NCBI GenBank assembly: GCA_021789795.1
Contig: JAJYJA010000156.1
Span: forward strand, 1-5,638
DNA: 5,638 nucleotides
Origin: Deltaproteobacteria bacterium
Lineage (GTDB): Bacteria > Desulfobacterota > Desulfobulbia > Desulfobulbales > VMSU01
Reading direction: 5' to 3'
Shown here: in pieces, positions 5,151-5,638 of the stretch
Position numbering within the stretch: position 1 is the stretch's first letter
Layout of the letters: each line of letters starts with the position of its first letter
Position numbers and translations under genes: made by a program
Notes under the pieces: generated by a model
Database searches by the model: none
Told to the model about the DNA's origin: nothing
Seen by the model: only the letters and a program-made list of their open reading frames with translations

Positions 5151-5638
5151 ATGTCGCTCAAAAAAGACCTCTTCGCCGCCGAGATCAAGGATGGCCAGGA
5201 ATTTTGCTCCCCATTTCTGGTCAAGACGGCGCGACTGGCCGACACCAAGCAGGGCAAGCCCTTTCTCACCCTCGAACTGATGGACAGCAGCGGCGAGCTG
5301 GTGGCCCGGGTGTGGGACGACGCCGAGCGGCTCTCCTCCCTCTGTCCGCCGGGGGCGGTGCTGCAAGTGACCGCCGCCGCCTTGAGCTACAAGGGGGCCT
5401 TGCAGCTCAAGGTGAGCGCCCTGGAGAGGGTGGAGGTGGCGCCGGAGGATTGGGGGCTGTTCGTGCCCGCCGCGCCGGGGGATCACCGGCGCCTGTCCGA
5501 GGAGTTGGTCGGCCTGTTTAGGGAGGTTGCCGACCCCGACCTGAGGCGGCTGTTGCTGGCGGTGGCCGGCGACCAACCCCTGTGGCGTGACTTCTGCGCC
5601 GCGCCGGCGGCCAAGTCCATGCACCACGCCTATCTCGG
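5151..5638 (+). CDS. YhaM-like OB-fold/HD-domain nuclease, N-terminal part (3' end outside window)
   Basis: The first 162 residues are present and the frame stays open to the window edge. Residues about 16-95 form an OB-fold nucleic-acid binding domain: FLVKTARLADTKQGKPFLTL, the VARVWDDAE motif (51-59), then SYKGALQLKV (79-88). A helical segment (114-140) follows, and then KSMHHAYL (155-162). In YhaM-type 3'-5' exoribonucleases and related HD hydrolases this last motif opens the metal-binding HD domain and continues into GGLLEHT; the rest lies outside the window. The family degrades RNA or single-stranded DNA from the 3' end using a divalent metal. The ATG at 5151 is chosen because homology-like sequence starts soon after it, but no Shine-Dalgarno is visible (CGTCACCGCC precedes the ATG). 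Its own promoter and the upstream hairpin separate it from tatA, so it is probably unrelated in function to the metal/redox genes. Confidence 0.85.
   Translation, partial: MSLKKDLFAAEIKDGQEFCSPFLVKTARLADTKQGKPFLTLELMDSSGELVARVWDDAERLSSLCPPGAVLQVTAAALSYKGALQLKVSALERVEVAPEDWGLFVPAAPGDHRRLSEELVGLFREVADPDLRRLLLAVAGDQPLWRDFCAAPAAKSMHHAYL

Noticed and set aside
5115..5627. A minus-strand frame of 170 codons opposite the nuclease gene
   Set aside because: The plus strand encodes an OB-fold and the HHAYL motif in an open frame to the window edge; the antisense product is low complexity.

Overview
The window is GC-rich and densely coding on the plus strand. It reads as a chromosomal segment of a Gram-negative bacterium. 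The evidence is an outer-membrane beta-barrel protein ending in Phe, a proteobacterial RegB/RegA-type redox two-component pair, a TatA, and an OB-fold/HD nuclease of a type I associate with Desulfobacterota (former Deltaproteobacteria). The taxonomic call is inference only. No rRNA, tRNA, CRISPR array, insertion sequence or phage gene is visible.

Layout. (1) 2-1096: the 3' part of a RegB/PrrB/ActS-like membrane histidine kinase; its first membrane segments lie upstream of the window. (2) 1153-1710: a RegA/PrrA/ActR-like response regulator with a Fis-type helix-turn-helix. (3) 1710-2972: an Nramp/MntH-family divalent-metal transporter whose start codon overlaps the regulator's stop codon by one base, so genes 1-3 look like one operon. 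(4) 2973-3112: a regulatory interval with a 17-bp perfect dyad (TGCGACAA-T-TTGTCGCA) that resembles the published RegA/RegR box, placed just upstream of an extended -10 promoter. (5) 3113-4612: an unusual fusion of an N-terminal NosL-like domain to a methionine-rich predicted outer-membrane beta-barrel. (6) 4709-4900: a small tatA with its own promoter and a near-perfect Shine-Dalgarno. (7) 4901-5150: a non-coding stretch with a long terminator-like hairpin and a promoter whose -10 sits inside an inverted repeat. (8) 5151-end: the N-terminal part of a YhaM-like OB-fold/HD nuclease, cut by the window edge.

How the parts may work together (inference): the kinase senses quinone-pool or thiol redox state and phosphorylates the regulator. 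The regulator then acts on the dyad at 2976-2992 to control the NosL-barrel fusion, which probably handles copper or another soft metal at the outer membrane. The Nramp transporter, made with the sensor pair, handles divalent metal at the inner membrane. The window therefore suggests a redox-controlled metal-homeostasis module. The fusion protein, with methionines at every second residue in successive predicted strands, is the most novel item.
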